This document shows positions 50,501 through 59,044 of a DNA stretch of 64,000 nucleotides, piece after piece. The notes below the pieces were generated by a model that had not been told where the DNA came from, ran no database searches, and saw nothing but the letters and a program-made list of their open reading frames with translations. Origin of the DNA: Xanthomonas euroxanthea (GTDB lineage Bacteria > Pseudomonadota > Gammaproteobacteria > Xanthomonadales > Xanthomonadaceae). Every line of letters begins with the position of its first letter. Within the stretch, counting starts at the first letter, position 1. The stretch covers positions 6,217-70,216 of the forward strand of contig NZ_UIHB01000001.1 of assembly GCF_900476395.1 (NCBI RefSeq), written 5' to 3'. A program made the translations under genes and the position numbers.

Positions 50501-53226
50501 GCCAGCACCACGCCGGTGCGCAGCAGGTGCTGACGCAGCCCCATCCCGACCTGGCGCGCGTGATGGCGCAGTCCCAGGCCCTCGGGCGGATGCGCCAGCG
50601 CATACAGCGCTGAACACAGCCCCGGCAGCAACCACAGCACCAGCAGCCACAGCGTCCAGCGCAACGGGGTGGGCGAGACCAGCCAGCCGATCACCAACAA
50701 GCCCAAGGCGGCCGGTGCCACCAGGCTGCGGCGCAGGTTGTCCAGCAACTTGCCGCGCGACAACCACGACAGCGGATTGCGCGCGCGTCGGCCGCCACGG
50801 TCGGGCACCCACGGCAACAGCCATGGCAACAACTGCCAGTCGCCACGCACCCAGCGTGCGCGCCGCTTGGCATCGGTGGCATAGCGTTGCGGATGCCGTT
50901 CGTACAACCGCACGTCGCTGAGCAAGCCGGCGCGCACGTAGCAGCCTTCCAGCAGGTCATGGCTGAGTACACGGTTGTCGGGGAAGCGGCCGGCCAGCAC
51001 CTGCTCGAAGGTGGCCACCGCATAGATGCCCTTGCCGATGAAGGAGCCTTCGCCGAACAGATCCTGATACACATCCGACACCACGCGGGTGTACGGGTCG
51101 ATGCCCGGCTCGATGCCGAACATGCGCGCAAACCGCGATTCGCCGCCCTCGCTCATGCCGGTGCCCAGGCCGGGCTGCAGAATGCCGTAACCGGCCTCGA
51201 CGATCTGCCCGGACGCATCCATGCGCGGCACATTCAACGGATGCGACATCGCCCCGACCAGCGCGCGTGCCGCATCCCGCGGCAGGTGGGTGTCGCTGTC
51301 GAGCGTGATCACATAGCGCACCTGTACCAGCGCGGCCACATCGCCCTGCACCTGCAGGAATTCGCTGGCTGCCTGCAGCCGCGCGTCGTCGGCGCACAGC
51401 AGGCGGTTGAGCGCCTCCAGCTTGCCGCGCTTGCGCTCTGCGCCCATCCAGCAGCCCTCGCCGGCGTTCCACTGGCGTGCGCGGTGCAGCAGGAAGAAAC
51501 GGTCGCCGTGCGCATCGGCATAGGCCGCGTTGAGCCGGTCGATGTGCTGCGCCGCATGCGCCACCAGCGCCATGTCTGTGGGCAGCACTGCCTGCCCGGC
51601 ATCGAGGAAATCGGTGAGCAGCGCGAAGTACAGCTGCGCGTCGCGGTTGGCCAGGTAGTGCACCTCCAGCGCGCCGACCAGCTCGTCGATGGCCTCGTGG
51701 TTGGCCAGCATGCTCGGCATCACCACCAGCGTGCGGCAATCGGGCGTAATGCCGGCGCGCAGGTCCATGCGTGGCAACGGACGCGGGCGCACCCACAGCG
51801 TTGCCACCCAGTTGACCAGCGCAATGCCCAGCTCGCTGGCGGCCAGCAGCGCGATGCCGGCGGTGATCCACCGCAGCATTGGCGGCGCTGCACTCATGCC
51901 CTGCAGCAGCACGCCGGTCCACAGCAACGCGACCGCTGCGATCGGCAACAGGTAGACCGGCAGCGCAACGCGACGCGCACGTGGGCGCAGTGGCGCCGGC
52001 GTGCCTGACGCGGCTGGGTCGCGCAGCGCGGCGCGCAGCCGCGGCAAGCCCGCATCCACCAGGTAATAGCCCACGTGGCTGGCCACCGGCGTGGCGGCAT
52101 CGGCGTGCGCGGCCAGCTGCAGCACCGCCTCGGCCACGGCCGGCTCGTCGCGCTCCAGGCGCTGCGCCAGCTGTTCCACCACATGCCGGTAGCTATCGCG
52201 GGTATGGAAATCCATGCGTGCGTAGACGTCGGCCGGATCCTTGCGCAGGCTCTGCTCGACCACGCTCATGGCCTCGACGAAGTCGCGCCAATCCATCTCG
52301 TCCAGGAACCGCAGGCTACCGATGCTGTTGCTGATCGATACCTGCTCGGCTGCCTGGCGCTGGCTTTCGGCGTGCACCAGCGCTTCCACACTGTGGCCCT
52401 CGCTTGCCAGCCATTGCTCCACCCAGGCGCTGGCCATCGACAACACCGGCCCGCGGCCCTGGATGCCACGCGTCAGCTCGGCCACGAATGCACCGGTGGC
52501 CGGCGGCTGCGAGCGTGCCAGGTCGGCCACCACCACCACCACATCCTTGGGCTGGGTGGCGGCAGTGGTGTTGAGCAATGCCGCCCAATGCGCCGCCAGG
52601 CTGCTGTCGCGTCCATCGTGCATGATGTCGTCGGCAATGCGGCGCAGGTTGTCGATCAGCGCCAGCCGCAACATGATCGGAATCGCCCACAACTCGCCGA
52701 GCTTGAGTGGCACCACCTGCTGGTAGGCGGCGATGAAACGGCTCAGCGTGATGACGTCCACGCGCCCGTCGCCATGCGCCACCACCTGCAAGCCCAGCTC
52801 ATACACGCGCGGCAGGCCCACCGAGGTGGGCGTGCGCAGGCGCGGCAATTGCCGGCTGTAACCGGGCGGAAGATGCTGGCGCGCCAGGCGCATCTGTTCT
52901 TCGACCAGATAATAATTGTCCAGCAACCATTCGCCGGCCGGGTGCAGCTGCACGCCGTCGGCCGCCATCTCGCTCAATCGTGCAGCGGTGCTGCCAAGCG
53001 AGCGCTGGTTGGATTTGAGCTGCGCCAGCAGCAGCTCGCGCGTGGGCCCGGTATGCAGCACATGGGCCTGCGCCAGCGCCTGTCCCAGCGCTTGCATCTG
53101 TTCGTCGCCGAACAGGGCCGCGCCTTGCGGCGCTGGATCGACCGGAGACTGTTGCAATGTTGCGGCTGGCTGCGTGATCGACTGCCACCAGAGGGAGAAC
53201 GCAGAAGCCTTCCGCTGTAGCGGCAT
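44569..53226 (-). CDS. ndvB: Cyclic beta-1,2-glucan synthase
   Basis: This 2885-residue giant enzyme makes cyclic beta-1,2-glucan from UDP-glucose at the inner membrane. An N-terminal soluble region (1-415) precedes membrane helices (about 420-475). The GT84 glycosyltransferase (about 495-770) holds the DxD in TLDSDTHLPRD (643-645) and RKRGKLEALNRLL. Further membrane helices come at about 830-1030. A glycoamylase-like segment (EYPVTVVANRTSPTNIGLGL) and a C-terminal GH94-type phosphorylase region (GSGDWNDGMNRVGKDG; ENGGQYTHAAVWA) follow. This matches NdvB/Cgs. In X. campestris, cyclic glucan suppresses plant defence. The ATG at 53226 follows an AGGT site. It is a single open frame without damage. 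Confidence 0.95.
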   Translation of the reverse strand: MPLQRKASAFSLWWQSITQPAATLQQSPVDPAPQGAALFGDEQMQALGQALAQAHVLHTGPTRELLLAQLKSNQRSLGSTAARLSEMAADGVQLHPAGEWLLDNYYLVEEQMRLARQHLPPGYSRQLPRLRTPTSVGLPRVYELGLQVVAHGDGRVDVITLSRFIAAYQQVVPLKLGELWAIPIMLRLALIDNLRRIADDIMHDGRDSSLAAHWAALLNTTAATQPKDVVVVVADLARSQPPATGAFVAELTRGIQGRGPVLSMASAWVEQWLASEGHSVEALVHAESQRQAAEQVSISNSIGSLRFLDEMDWRDFVEAMSVVEQSLRKDPADVYARMDFHTRDSYRHVVEQLAQRLERDEPAVAEAVLQLAAHADAATPVASHVGYYLVDAGLPRLRAALRDPAASGTPAPLRPRARRVALPVYLLPIAAVALLWTGVLLQGMSAAPPMLRWITAGIALLAASELGIALVNWVATLWVRPRPLPRMDLRAGITPDCRTLVVMPSMLANHEAIDELVGALEVHYLANRDAQLYFALLTDFLDAGQAVLPTDMALVAHAAQHIDRLNAAYADAHGDRFFLLHRARQWNAGEGCWMGAERKRGKLEALNRLLCADDARLQAASEFLQVQGDVAALVQVRYVITLDSDTHLPRDAARALVGAMSHPLNVPRMDASGQIVEAGYGILQPGLGTGMSEGGESRFARMFGIEPGIDPYTRVVSDVYQDLFGEGSFIGKGIYAVATFEQVLAGRFPDNRVLSHDLLEGCYVRAGLLSDVRLYERHPQRYATDAKRRARWVRGDWQLLPWLLPWVPDRGGRRARNPLSWLSRGKLLDNLRRSLVAPAALGLLVIGWLVSPTPLRWTLWLLVLWLLPGLCSALYALAHPPEGLGLRHHARQVGMGLRQHLLRTGVVLACLPFEAGLQLSAIARTLVRMTITRRHLLQWAPSSEVERSARSGNAEQQLMAGAACSAALVVAAVAWWSPLALWAALPLGLAWMGAPWLMAWLGEQPAAPVAQLSQEQRAFLGGLSRQTWAFFESHCTAQHHWLPPDNVQEYPVTVVANRTSPTNIGLGLLANLAAYDLGYLTVAGVMTRVADTLATLETLPRYRGHFYNWYDTETLVPLLPRYVSTVDSGNLVGHLLTLRQGLLALVDAPAVSMAVFDGLADILGLLASPARTRSDAATEALDAMAQSVQRIRSQPAPNLHQAEQALALLLAQSHTLLALMPGSDDDEPWPQRLIDSCAGALAEVVHCAGTPADTDAHATQTPGAAVATLRQLAAGHHAPGVQTWAAARVQELQRLAHIAGQLAQMDYDFLYTPAQQLLSIGYNVDDHRLDSGHYDLLASEARLGIFVAIAQGKLPQDSWFALGRTLTDTGAEPTLLSWSGSMFEYLMPDLVMPSYPQTLLSRSMRGAVQAQIRYGAARAVPWGVSESGYNTVDTRRNYQYRAFGVPGLGLKRGLGQDLVIAPYASAMALMVEPDAACRNLQQLQALGFGGRFGLYEAIDYTPSRVPRGEHHALVRSFMSHHQGMALLALDHVLRDAPMQRRFVADPQFQATLLLLQERAPRAGVYVKGLADAAQRPVAAEAGMALRIHRDPSLAQPALQLLSNGRYHGMLTSAGGGYSRARDMAVTRWREDGTRDHWGTFCYLRDVDSGVVWSAAHQPTCVPVERYEAIFSEAKAEFKGSHQRYDSHLEIAISAEDDVELRRLRIRNRSRQTRVIEITTYAEVVLAPAQADEAHPAFSNLFVQTEILADKQALLCTRRPRGHDEAQPWMLHLVAVHDADVASISYETDRAAFVGRGRSTRDPLALHGQTSLSGAAGSVLDPIVAIRCRISLAPDQQAQVDMVYGVGTQRAACTALIDKYRDRRLADRVFDLALTQSQVTRRQINASLDDAMRYERLAARVLFVDPQLRADNEVLLHNHRGQSALWSHAISGDLPIVLLRITDPDNLELVRQLVQAHAYWRLKGLRADLVIWNESQSGYRQSLQDAILGLIAADPEANVLDRPGGIFVRAIEHISQEDRVLLQTVARAILSDANGSLDAQLQRHPNARALPPALEPIQQLDSADYPSSTHAAYLDTTLQAAAEEAVAFDNGLGAFAADGREYRITLDPGTATPAPWCNVMANAHFGTVVSDSSPGYSWAENAHEFRLTPWHNDPVGDASSEAFYLRDEDTGQVWSPMALPCRGNARYTVRHGFGYSVYSHIEHGIGSEVWVFVDVERPIKFSHLRLKNLSGRPRRLSVTGYVEWVLGDIRTRSQLHVVSEVDLGSSVLTARNPYNTEFDGRVAFFDADAPSRSITADRSEFIGRNGSLAAPAALGRQRLSGRVGAGLDPCAAIQIPVTLAAEQSFETVFRLGAAVDRDTALALARQSRGVAAAQAALLAVRAHWQQVLGSVQVRTPDPAVDLLANGWLLYQTIACRFLARSGYYQSGGAYGFRDQLQDSMAMVHAQPALARAHLLRCAAHQFAQGDVQHWWHPPQDRGVRTQCSDDFLWLPQALCRYLEVTADASVLDERVSFIDGRALKPDEESYYDLPQITGNVQSLYAHCVLALQRGMARLGERGLPLIGSGDWNDGMNRVGKDGKGESVWLGFFLYDALLRFSAVAAQRDDAAFAATCRTQAQTLRTALEQHAWDGQWYRRAWFDDGTPLGSSDSDECRIDSLSQSWAVLSGAMDPARSAQAMEAMHQQLVDADAGIVKLLVPPFDRTGHDPGYIRGYVPGVRENGGQYTHAAVWATMAFAHRGDSARAWQLAGLINPIHHARDAAGMQRYKAEPYVLAADVYAVAPHAGRGGWSWYTGAAGWMYRLLTESLLGLQRHGERMHIVPCIPAGWPGYQLRYRFGSSTYVIDVTQRPGIEARLEIDGVTQAELAFTLVDDGAVHAVALDWPADAT

Positions 53227-53359
53227 CGAGACATGACCTGTGCAGCAGGTGCGCCGCTAGAGGTTGTGATCATGCGCGCTGGCCCGGTGGCGCATGTGAA
53301 GGCAGGTCACTTCATCGCGATGGTTTCTTCCTGGCACGCGCTAGAGGCAGCCGCGTTGG

Positions 53360-54190
53360 CTAATTGCCCGCACAGGAGGCTCCATCTGCCGCGCACATCA
53401 CGCCATCGATCCAGCTGACATATCGCGAGATGCGCACGTTGTAGACCATTTGCCCATAAAAGCCAGCCTCTAGCGCGTGTTCCGGAACTGCCGTGATCCA
53501 CGACCCCAGCCCGATGAGTCGCCAAGTGCCCTGACCTTGCACAACGAGGGGGCCGCCGCTGTCACCGCTTCCCAACACACCTTCGAGTGGCAGGCCTTGT
53601 GCGGGGGGATCGAATCGATACCAGAGGTAGCGGTCGTTGGCGCCAGTAATGGCGTTGTACGCCCGCCTCAGCGCGCCACGATGTGGAGAGTTGGGAATCT
53701 GCCCTTCAATGCCATTGCCGGTTGCCCCCTTTCCTACAAACATGGCGACTTCCGTGACCTCATCGCTGCCTCGATAGAGAGCGACCGGTGCAACCTGCTC
53801 AACAGGCGCATCCAACGCGATCAACGCGATGTCATCCGAACCTGCCAGAAAGGCGTGAATCCTGGACGGATCGCCCGACTTCAACGCGTCTTGGCCCAAT
53901 GCGTCGGGCATGTGCTTGTAGCCAGGATGGACGAATACCCGAGCAACTTTGTAGGCGTTCCCGTTGATGGCTACCTCCGCATCCATGCCTTCCATGGGAG
54001 CCGCGTGTGCGGCGGTGACGACCCACTTCGGCGCGATGAGCACGCCATGCCCTTCGCCTGGCATGTCCGCCAGCGCAGGAAACGCTGATTGTTCGATGCG
54101 ATATTCTGAGTCGTCAACATCGGCGCGGATGACAACCCCCTTCGCCGCGAACGAAAGGGTGAGCAAAGCGACAAACAGCCAGCGTTTCAT
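53360..54190 (-). CDS. Secreted trypsin-like serine protease
   Basis: This 276-residue S1-family protease has a signal peptide (1-17, FVALLTLSFAAKG). The catalytic His lies in VVTAAHAAP, the Asp in GSDDIALIALD and the Ser in GSGDSGGPLVVQ. A C-terminal cysteine pair (VMCAADGASCAGN) is likely disulfide-bonded. Base composition is visibly less GC-rich than its neighbours (for example the 5' part near 54050-54190), hinting at later acquisition. It is a single gene with no clear operon partner. Substrate unknown. Confidence 0.85.
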   Translation of the reverse strand: MKRWLFVALLTLSFAAKGVVIRADVDDSEYRIEQSAFPALADMPGEGHGVLIAPKWVVTAAHAAPMEGMDAEVAINGNAYKVARVFVHPGYKHMPDALGQDALKSGDPSRIHAFLAGSDDIALIALDAPVEQVAPVALYRGSDEVTEVAMFVGKGATGNGIEGQIPNSPHRGALRRAYNAITGANDRYLWYRFDPPAQGLPLEGVLGSGDSGGPLVVQGQGTWRLIGLGSWITAVPEHALEAGFYGQMVYNVRISRYVSWIDGVMCAADGASCAGN

Positions 54191-54663
54191 GTATCCGCAC
54201 TTCCCTGTAGGTCTTGATCTGAGGCCTATCTGCAACGCGTTTGCAAATCCCGCCACACGATAGCTGAGCAGGCTAGAGATAGGGCACGCGATCCGACGAA
54301 GTGGGCTGGGGGACGACGAAGTGCAGGAAACGATGCCTGAAGCCGATAGCAGTCGTTAACTCCCGCACAGTCCAAGGAAGCCCGGCGCCTCATGCGCGAG
54401 GCGATCGCACAGGGGCTGGCCACGCAGATCGAGGGCTGATCACGGCAAGCCGCGGCGCGGCGCAGCATGTTTCCCGTCGCCAACGCGGCCGTCTTTTCCG
54501 ATGGCATTGCCGCAGCGGTACCGGCTCCGGGCACACCGCGCGCTCGGCTGGGCGTCGCTCTCACGTGCGCACTGCAAGGCGGTCGGGAGCGCTCCAGGGT
54601 GCATCCAGCATCGCAATCACGGGCCGATGCTGCGCTGATTGCGCGACCGATCGCGCATCGACC
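54191..54663. other. 473-nt region without a supported gene
   Basis: Sits between the start of the S1 protease and the end of the exonuclease gene. I see no coding frame with protein-like content, terminator or repeat. Confidence 0.4.
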
Positions 54664-56379
54664 TCAGGGCGCGTCCATCAACGGAATCACCTCGCGGTCC
54701 TGTGCCTCCACCGCCACCAGGCGCTGCAGCAGCAGCGACAAGGTCACCACGTCCTGGTGGTTGTGCTCGGCCACGCGGCGCAGGTTGCGCGCGCTGCCGC
54801 CGCGCAGGTAGCTCAGCCATGCCGCCGGGGCTTCGGAGCCGGGCAGGTCGTCCTCGCGTACCACGCGCAGCAGTTGCCGTTCGATGGTGGCCAGCTTGCA
54901 GTTCTCCCAGGTGCCGCGGTAACGCCGGCGCGTGGGGAACAGCAGGTCCACATGGTCCAGCGCGGAGATCGGGTCGCCGCGGCGCGCCAGCCGGTAGCGC
55001 GTCTTCAACAACGGCGCGTCGTAGCAGCGGCCGTTGTAGCTGGACAGCACCGTCTGCGGCGACAGCCAGCTGCGGAACAGGTCCAGCATCGCGCTTTCGG
55101 CCGCCATCGTGGACATCATCAGCTGGCGCACGCGCAGCCCGCTGCCCTGCGCAGCGTCGATGTGCCAATCGGCCACGCCGATCATGAAGGCGCGCGTACC
55201 GGTGCCGCCGGCCAGGCCGGTGGTCTCGGTGTCGAAGAACAGCAGGTCCATCGGGTCCACCGCGTCCTCGCGCTTGGCGAAGGCCAGCGACAGCGCCTGG
55301 TGCGGAATCGCCTGCGGCAGGAAGGCTTCGATCAGGTGCAGGCCGGGCGCGATCTCGTTGCCGGGCAGCTGCCGGTCGGTGGAGGCCGCACGCAGCGGTG
55401 CGTGCGTCGAGACCGCGCGCTCGCGCAGGCCGATCATCCGGCGCAGCCCGGCGATATCGGTACGTCGCTGCGGTGCCGGCAGTGATGTGGGTGCAGCCGG
55501 TGTCGCGCGCACCGCCGGCATACGCGCGGCCGCATCGGCCGCCGCGCCTGCCGGCTTGTGGCGCACCTCGTGCTCCACCCAGGCAAACGCCGAGGTATCG
55601 CGCGCAGGCGGCGCCGCAACCGGCGCCTGCAAGGCGCGGCGCGTCATCGCCGCTGCGGCGGGCTGGGGACGGGGTGCAGGGACAGCCTCTGCGCTGCCGG
55701 GCTGCGCGCTTGGCGTAATCGCACCGCGCGTCAGGGCGCGTGACGCAGACGCAGCCGCACCCGGTGCAGGCTGACGTTGGGCACGCGTGGGCATCACCGC
55801 ATCGTCCCTGCGCGGTGCAGGCGTCAGCCCGCCGACCTGACGGCGTAGCAGGCGCAAACGTTCTGCGCTCACGCCAGGGTCGCTGCCAGGCACCGGTGCT
55901 GCCGGCGCACGCGTCGGTGCCGTTGCAGACATTTCACTTGCGGCACGCGTGCGCGCATCGCCCACAACAACTGCTTCACCAGATGTTCGTCCGACCACTG
56001 CGGAGTGCATCTGTTGTGCAGGCGAAAGCATCATGCATTCGGTCGCGAACGCTGAGGTTTCATCGTCCACGCCGGTCTGCGCGATCGCCGGCGCATCGCA
56101 GGGCGAAGATGCACCACGACGCACCTCACGTGCGGCAATGTCGCTAATAGGAGCAGGATCCGCGACTGCGCGTGCCATCGCTGCATGCGGCGCAACAGGC
56201 GCGCCTGCATTGGAATGCAGTTGGGGCACTCCACCAAGAATTCCGGCATCCGCATCAACCACAGGCGCTGCCTGCGCGCCATGCGCTGCATCGCCGTCTG
56301 CAACCGCCACCGGCGCACGCACATCGGCATGCCCGGCCTGGCGCCGCAACAGCCGCAGCCGGTCCGCACTCACACTCAT
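54664..56379 (-). CDS. RNase H-like DEDD exonuclease, MrfB/YprB-like
   Basis: This 571-residue protein has a C-terminal (about 375-571) RNase H-like exonuclease domain. Motifs are LLFFDTETTGLAGGTGTRAF (D383, E385), VLSSYNGRCYDAPLLKTRYR (D454) and RVAEHNHQDVVTLSLL (H541, D543). The domain resembles B. subtilis MrfB/YprB. The first 340 residues are Ala/Pro/Thr-rich and probably disordered, but contain two near-identical motifs, VSADRLRLLRRQAG (3-16) and VSAERLRLLRRQVG (170-183), plus a weaker third (IAGLRRMIGLRER, 309-321). It is translationally coupled (ATGA) to the upstream helicase gene. The start is fixed by that overlap. Confidence 0.82.
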   Translation of the reverse strand: MSVSADRLRLLRRQAGHADVRAPVAVADGDAAHGAQAAPVVDADAGILGGVPQLHSNAGAPVAPHAAMARAVADPAPISDIAAREVRRGASSPCDAPAIAQTGVDDETSAFATECMMLSPAQQMHSAVVGRTSGEAVVVGDARTRAASEMSATAPTRAPAAPVPGSDPGVSAERLRLLRRQVGGLTPAPRRDDAVMPTRAQRQPAPGAAASASRALTRGAITPSAQPGSAEAVPAPRPQPAAAAMTRRALQAPVAAPPARDTSAFAWVEHEVRHKPAGAAADAAARMPAVRATPAAPTSLPAPQRRTDIAGLRRMIGLRERAVSTHAPLRAASTDRQLPGNEIAPGLHLIEAFLPQAIPHQALSLAFAKREDAVDPMDLLFFDTETTGLAGGTGTRAFMIGVADWHIDAAQGSGLRVRQLMMSTMAAESAMLDLFRSWLSPQTVLSSYNGRCYDAPLLKTRYRLARRGDPISALDHVDLLFPTRRRYRGTWENCKLATIERQLLRVVREDDLPGSEAPAAWLSYLRGGSARNLRRVAEHNHQDVVTLSLLLQRLVAVEAQDREVIPLMDAP

Positions 56380-58871
56380 GCAAGCACGTCCAGCGCCAGG
56401 TCCTCGTCCACCTGGGTGGCATGCCGCAACGGCGCATCGGCATCGAACAACAGCGCCAGCACGGTCAATGCCAGCGACTTGGGCGACTCGCCCTTGCCTT
56501 CCTCGTGCGCGGCCAGCACCGGGCCCACGCAGGCCGGGCAGCCGGCGCTGCAATCGCATCGCCGCACCAGCTCGTCGGCGCGCTGCAGCAGCTCGGCCTG
56601 GCGCAGCCACAGCGGCTCGCTCAGGCCCACCCCGCCAGGAAAGTTGTCGTACAGGTAGACGGTGGGCACAAACGCCTGCTGCAACTCCACCGCGCCTTCT
56701 TCACCCTCGTCCACGCCACGCAGCTGCCCGCGCCCGGTCTGGTCGGCCACCGCAAACCACGCGCCGTCGCCATTGCCCACGGCTTTTTGCAGGTCGCGCG
56801 CATCGGCCATCACCGCCACCGTGGCCACCACGTGCAGCGCGTAGGCCGCACCCAGGAAACCATCCAGCGCGTCCTGCTTGGACGCAAACGCCTTGCCCAG
56901 GGTGGCCTGCGGCAGCTGCCACCACACCGCGGTGGTGTGCAGTTCCTGGTCGGGCAGATTGACCGGCCCGTAGCCGATGTTCTCGTGCGTGTAGTAGCGG
57001 ATCTTCTTGTAGCCGGACACGCGCCGCACCACATGCACCTCGCCATGATGCGAATCGCCGCGCCCGGCCACGCCGCCGTCGAAGCGGTCCAGCACCTTGA
57101 GCTTGGTGTAGTCGATGCTGTCGGTGTAGTAGTCCACGTGAGTGCGCGTGACATAGGCCTTGCGGCCTTCCCAGTCCAGCCGCTCCACCTGGTACGGCGT
57201 GCTCTGCACCATGTGGATGGCGCCTTCGTACAAGGTCAGCGCAGCGGCCGAGTAATCCACCTCGGCAATGATCTGCTGCTTGCCGTCGCTCTTGTCCACC
57301 ACCACGAAGTTGCCGTCGGCCACCGAGCGCAGGCTCACCGCATTGGCCGGGTAGCTGTCGGCGATCCACTCCCAGCGGTCGCCTTCCTGGTGGATCACCT
57401 CGCTTTCGGCCAATGCTTCCAGGAACACCAGCGGGTCGATCGGCCCGAACGGTTCGCTGGCAATGAACGGCAGCTCGAACGCCGCGCAGCGGATATGGTC
57501 GAACAGGATCAGCGGCTGGTCCGGCGCGATGCGTGCGTGCTCGGGCGAGGCATCGGCGAAGAAATCCGGGTGCCGCACCACGTACTGGTCCAGCGGCTGC
57601 GAGCTGGCCACCAGCACGCCCAGCGCCGGTTGCTGGCGCCGCCCGGCACGGCCGAAGCGCTGCCAGGTCGCCGCCACGCTGCCGGGGTAGCCGTTGAGGA
57701 TCACCACATCCAGCGCGCCGATATCCACGCCCAGCTCCAGTGCCGAGGTGGAGACGATGCCGTCGATGTTGCCCGCGCGCATCGCGCGCTCCACCTCGCG
57801 CCGTTCGGTGGGCAGGTAGCCGCCGCGGTAGGCACGGATGCGTGGCGGCTTGCGCGGGTCGTGGTCGAAGATGTCTTTGAGGTATTTGGTCAGCACTTCC
57901 ACCATCAGCCGCGTCTGCGCGAACACCAGCGTCTTCAGCCCGCTCTTGATCGCGATGCGCGCGATGCGGTTGCTCTGCGAGCGTGCCGACGCGCGCAGCC
58001 CCAGGTCGGCATTGACCACCGGCGGGTTCCACAGCAGCACGTGCTTGTCGCCGGTGGGCGCGCCGGACTCGGTGATCGCGTGCACCTGCTCTTCGATCAA
58101 GGCCTGCGCATGCGCATGCGGGTTGCCGATGGTGGCCGAGCACAGGATGAACTGCGGGTTGGCACCGTAGAACGCGCAGATGCGCTTGAGCCGGCGCAGC
58201 ACGTTGGTGACGTGGCTGCCGAACACCCCGCGGTAGGTGTGGATCTCGTCGATCACCACATAGCGCAGGTTCTCGAAGAACTGTGCCCACTTGGTGTGAT
58301 GCGGCAGGATCGCCTGGTGCAGCATGTCCGGGTTGCTCACCACGATGTCGCCATGCAGGCGGATCGCCTGGCGCGCATCGCCCGGCGTGTCGCCATCGAA
58401 GGTGAAGGCCTTCACCCCCAGCGCGCCGGCGCGGTTCAATTCCAGCAACTCGGCCACCTGGTCCTGTGCCAGCGCCTTGGTCGGGAACAGGTACAGCGCC
58501 TTGGCGCCGGAGGTCATCGCCGCGCTCACCACCGGCAACGTGTAGCACAGCGACTTGCCCGAGGCGGTGGGCGTCACGATCGCCACATGCTCGCCGCGCT
58601 GGGTGGCCGCCCAGGCGTCGGCCTGGTGGCTGTAGAGCCGGTCGATGCCGCGCGCGCGCAAGGCATCGGCCAGCGCGGCCGGCACATCGTCCGGGATCGG
58701 CGCATAGCGGCCCTCGCGGCCGGGCAGGGTGAAGCTGCCGGTGATGCGGTCGTGGTAACGCCGTTCCAGGCGTTCGGTGAGCAGTGCGCCATCGCGGCTG
58801 GGCCGGCCATCGGTGGTGGCCAGCGCGCGTTCGGCGGTTTCGGTGCGGGGAGCGAGGGCAAACGGAGGCAT
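56376..58871 (-). CDS. DEAD/DEAH-box helicase, MrfA/YprA-like
   Basis: This 831-residue superfamily 2 helicase has Walker A in TPTASGKSLCYTLP, the DEAH-type motif in VVIDEIHTYRGVFG, motif III-like ILCSATIGNP and motif VI QRFGRAGRRQQ. A C-terminal zinc-binding DUF1998 region ends with cysteines in CDCSAGCPACVGP. This architecture is that of MrfA/YprA, a helicase for mitomycin-crosslink repair, and also of Hrq1-type helicases. The start at 58871 has a GGGAG site 8 nt upstream; an in-frame ATG at 58895 has none. The neighbouring exonuclease gene is the natural partner. Confidence 0.9.
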   Translation of the reverse strand: MPPFALAPRTETAERALATTDGRPSRDGALLTERLERRYHDRITGSFTLPGREGRYAPIPDDVPAALADALRARGIDRLYSHQADAWAATQRGEHVAIVTPTASGKSLCYTLPVVSAAMTSGAKALYLFPTKALAQDQVAELLELNRAGALGVKAFTFDGDTPGDARQAIRLHGDIVVSNPDMLHQAILPHHTKWAQFFENLRYVVIDEIHTYRGVFGSHVTNVLRRLKRICAFYGANPQFILCSATIGNPHAHAQALIEEQVHAITESGAPTGDKHVLLWNPPVVNADLGLRASARSQSNRIARIAIKSGLKTLVFAQTRLMVEVLTKYLKDIFDHDPRKPPRIRAYRGGYLPTERREVERAMRAGNIDGIVSTSALELGVDIGALDVVILNGYPGSVAATWQRFGRAGRRQQPALGVLVASSQPLDQYVVRHPDFFADASPEHARIAPDQPLILFDHIRCAAFELPFIASEPFGPIDPLVFLEALAESEVIHQEGDRWEWIADSYPANAVSLRSVADGNFVVVDKSDGKQQIIAEVDYSAAALTLYEGAIHMVQSTPYQVERLDWEGRKAYVTRTHVDYYTDSIDYTKLKVLDRFDGGVAGRGDSHHGEVHVVRRVSGYKKIRYYTHENIGYGPVNLPDQELHTTAVWWQLPQATLGKAFASKQDALDGFLGAAYALHVVATVAVMADARDLQKAVGNGDGAWFAVADQTGRGQLRGVDEGEEGAVELQQAFVPTVYLYDNFPGGVGLSEPLWLRQAELLQRADELVRRCDCSAGCPACVGPVLAAHEEGKGESPKSLALTVLALLFDADAPLRHATQVDEDLALDVLA

Positions 58872-59044
58872 ACGGCGGCTCCCAAAGAGGGGCATGAGAC
58901 AGGGGAGGTGTCTCAGGGTATGAGACCGGGGCCAAACCGGCGAGCCTGTGTCACTGAGCGGATTCAGCAAGCCGGGTATTCTGTTGCCCCCGCCGCGTCA
59001 CCGTTGCCTGCACGGCGTGGGCTCCCCCCTCTCGAAGAACCGCC

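Noticed and set aside
47939-50824. 961-residue minus-strand frame inside ndvB
   Set aside because: A second frame of the same strand, arginine- and glycine-rich; the real frame runs through the whole length.
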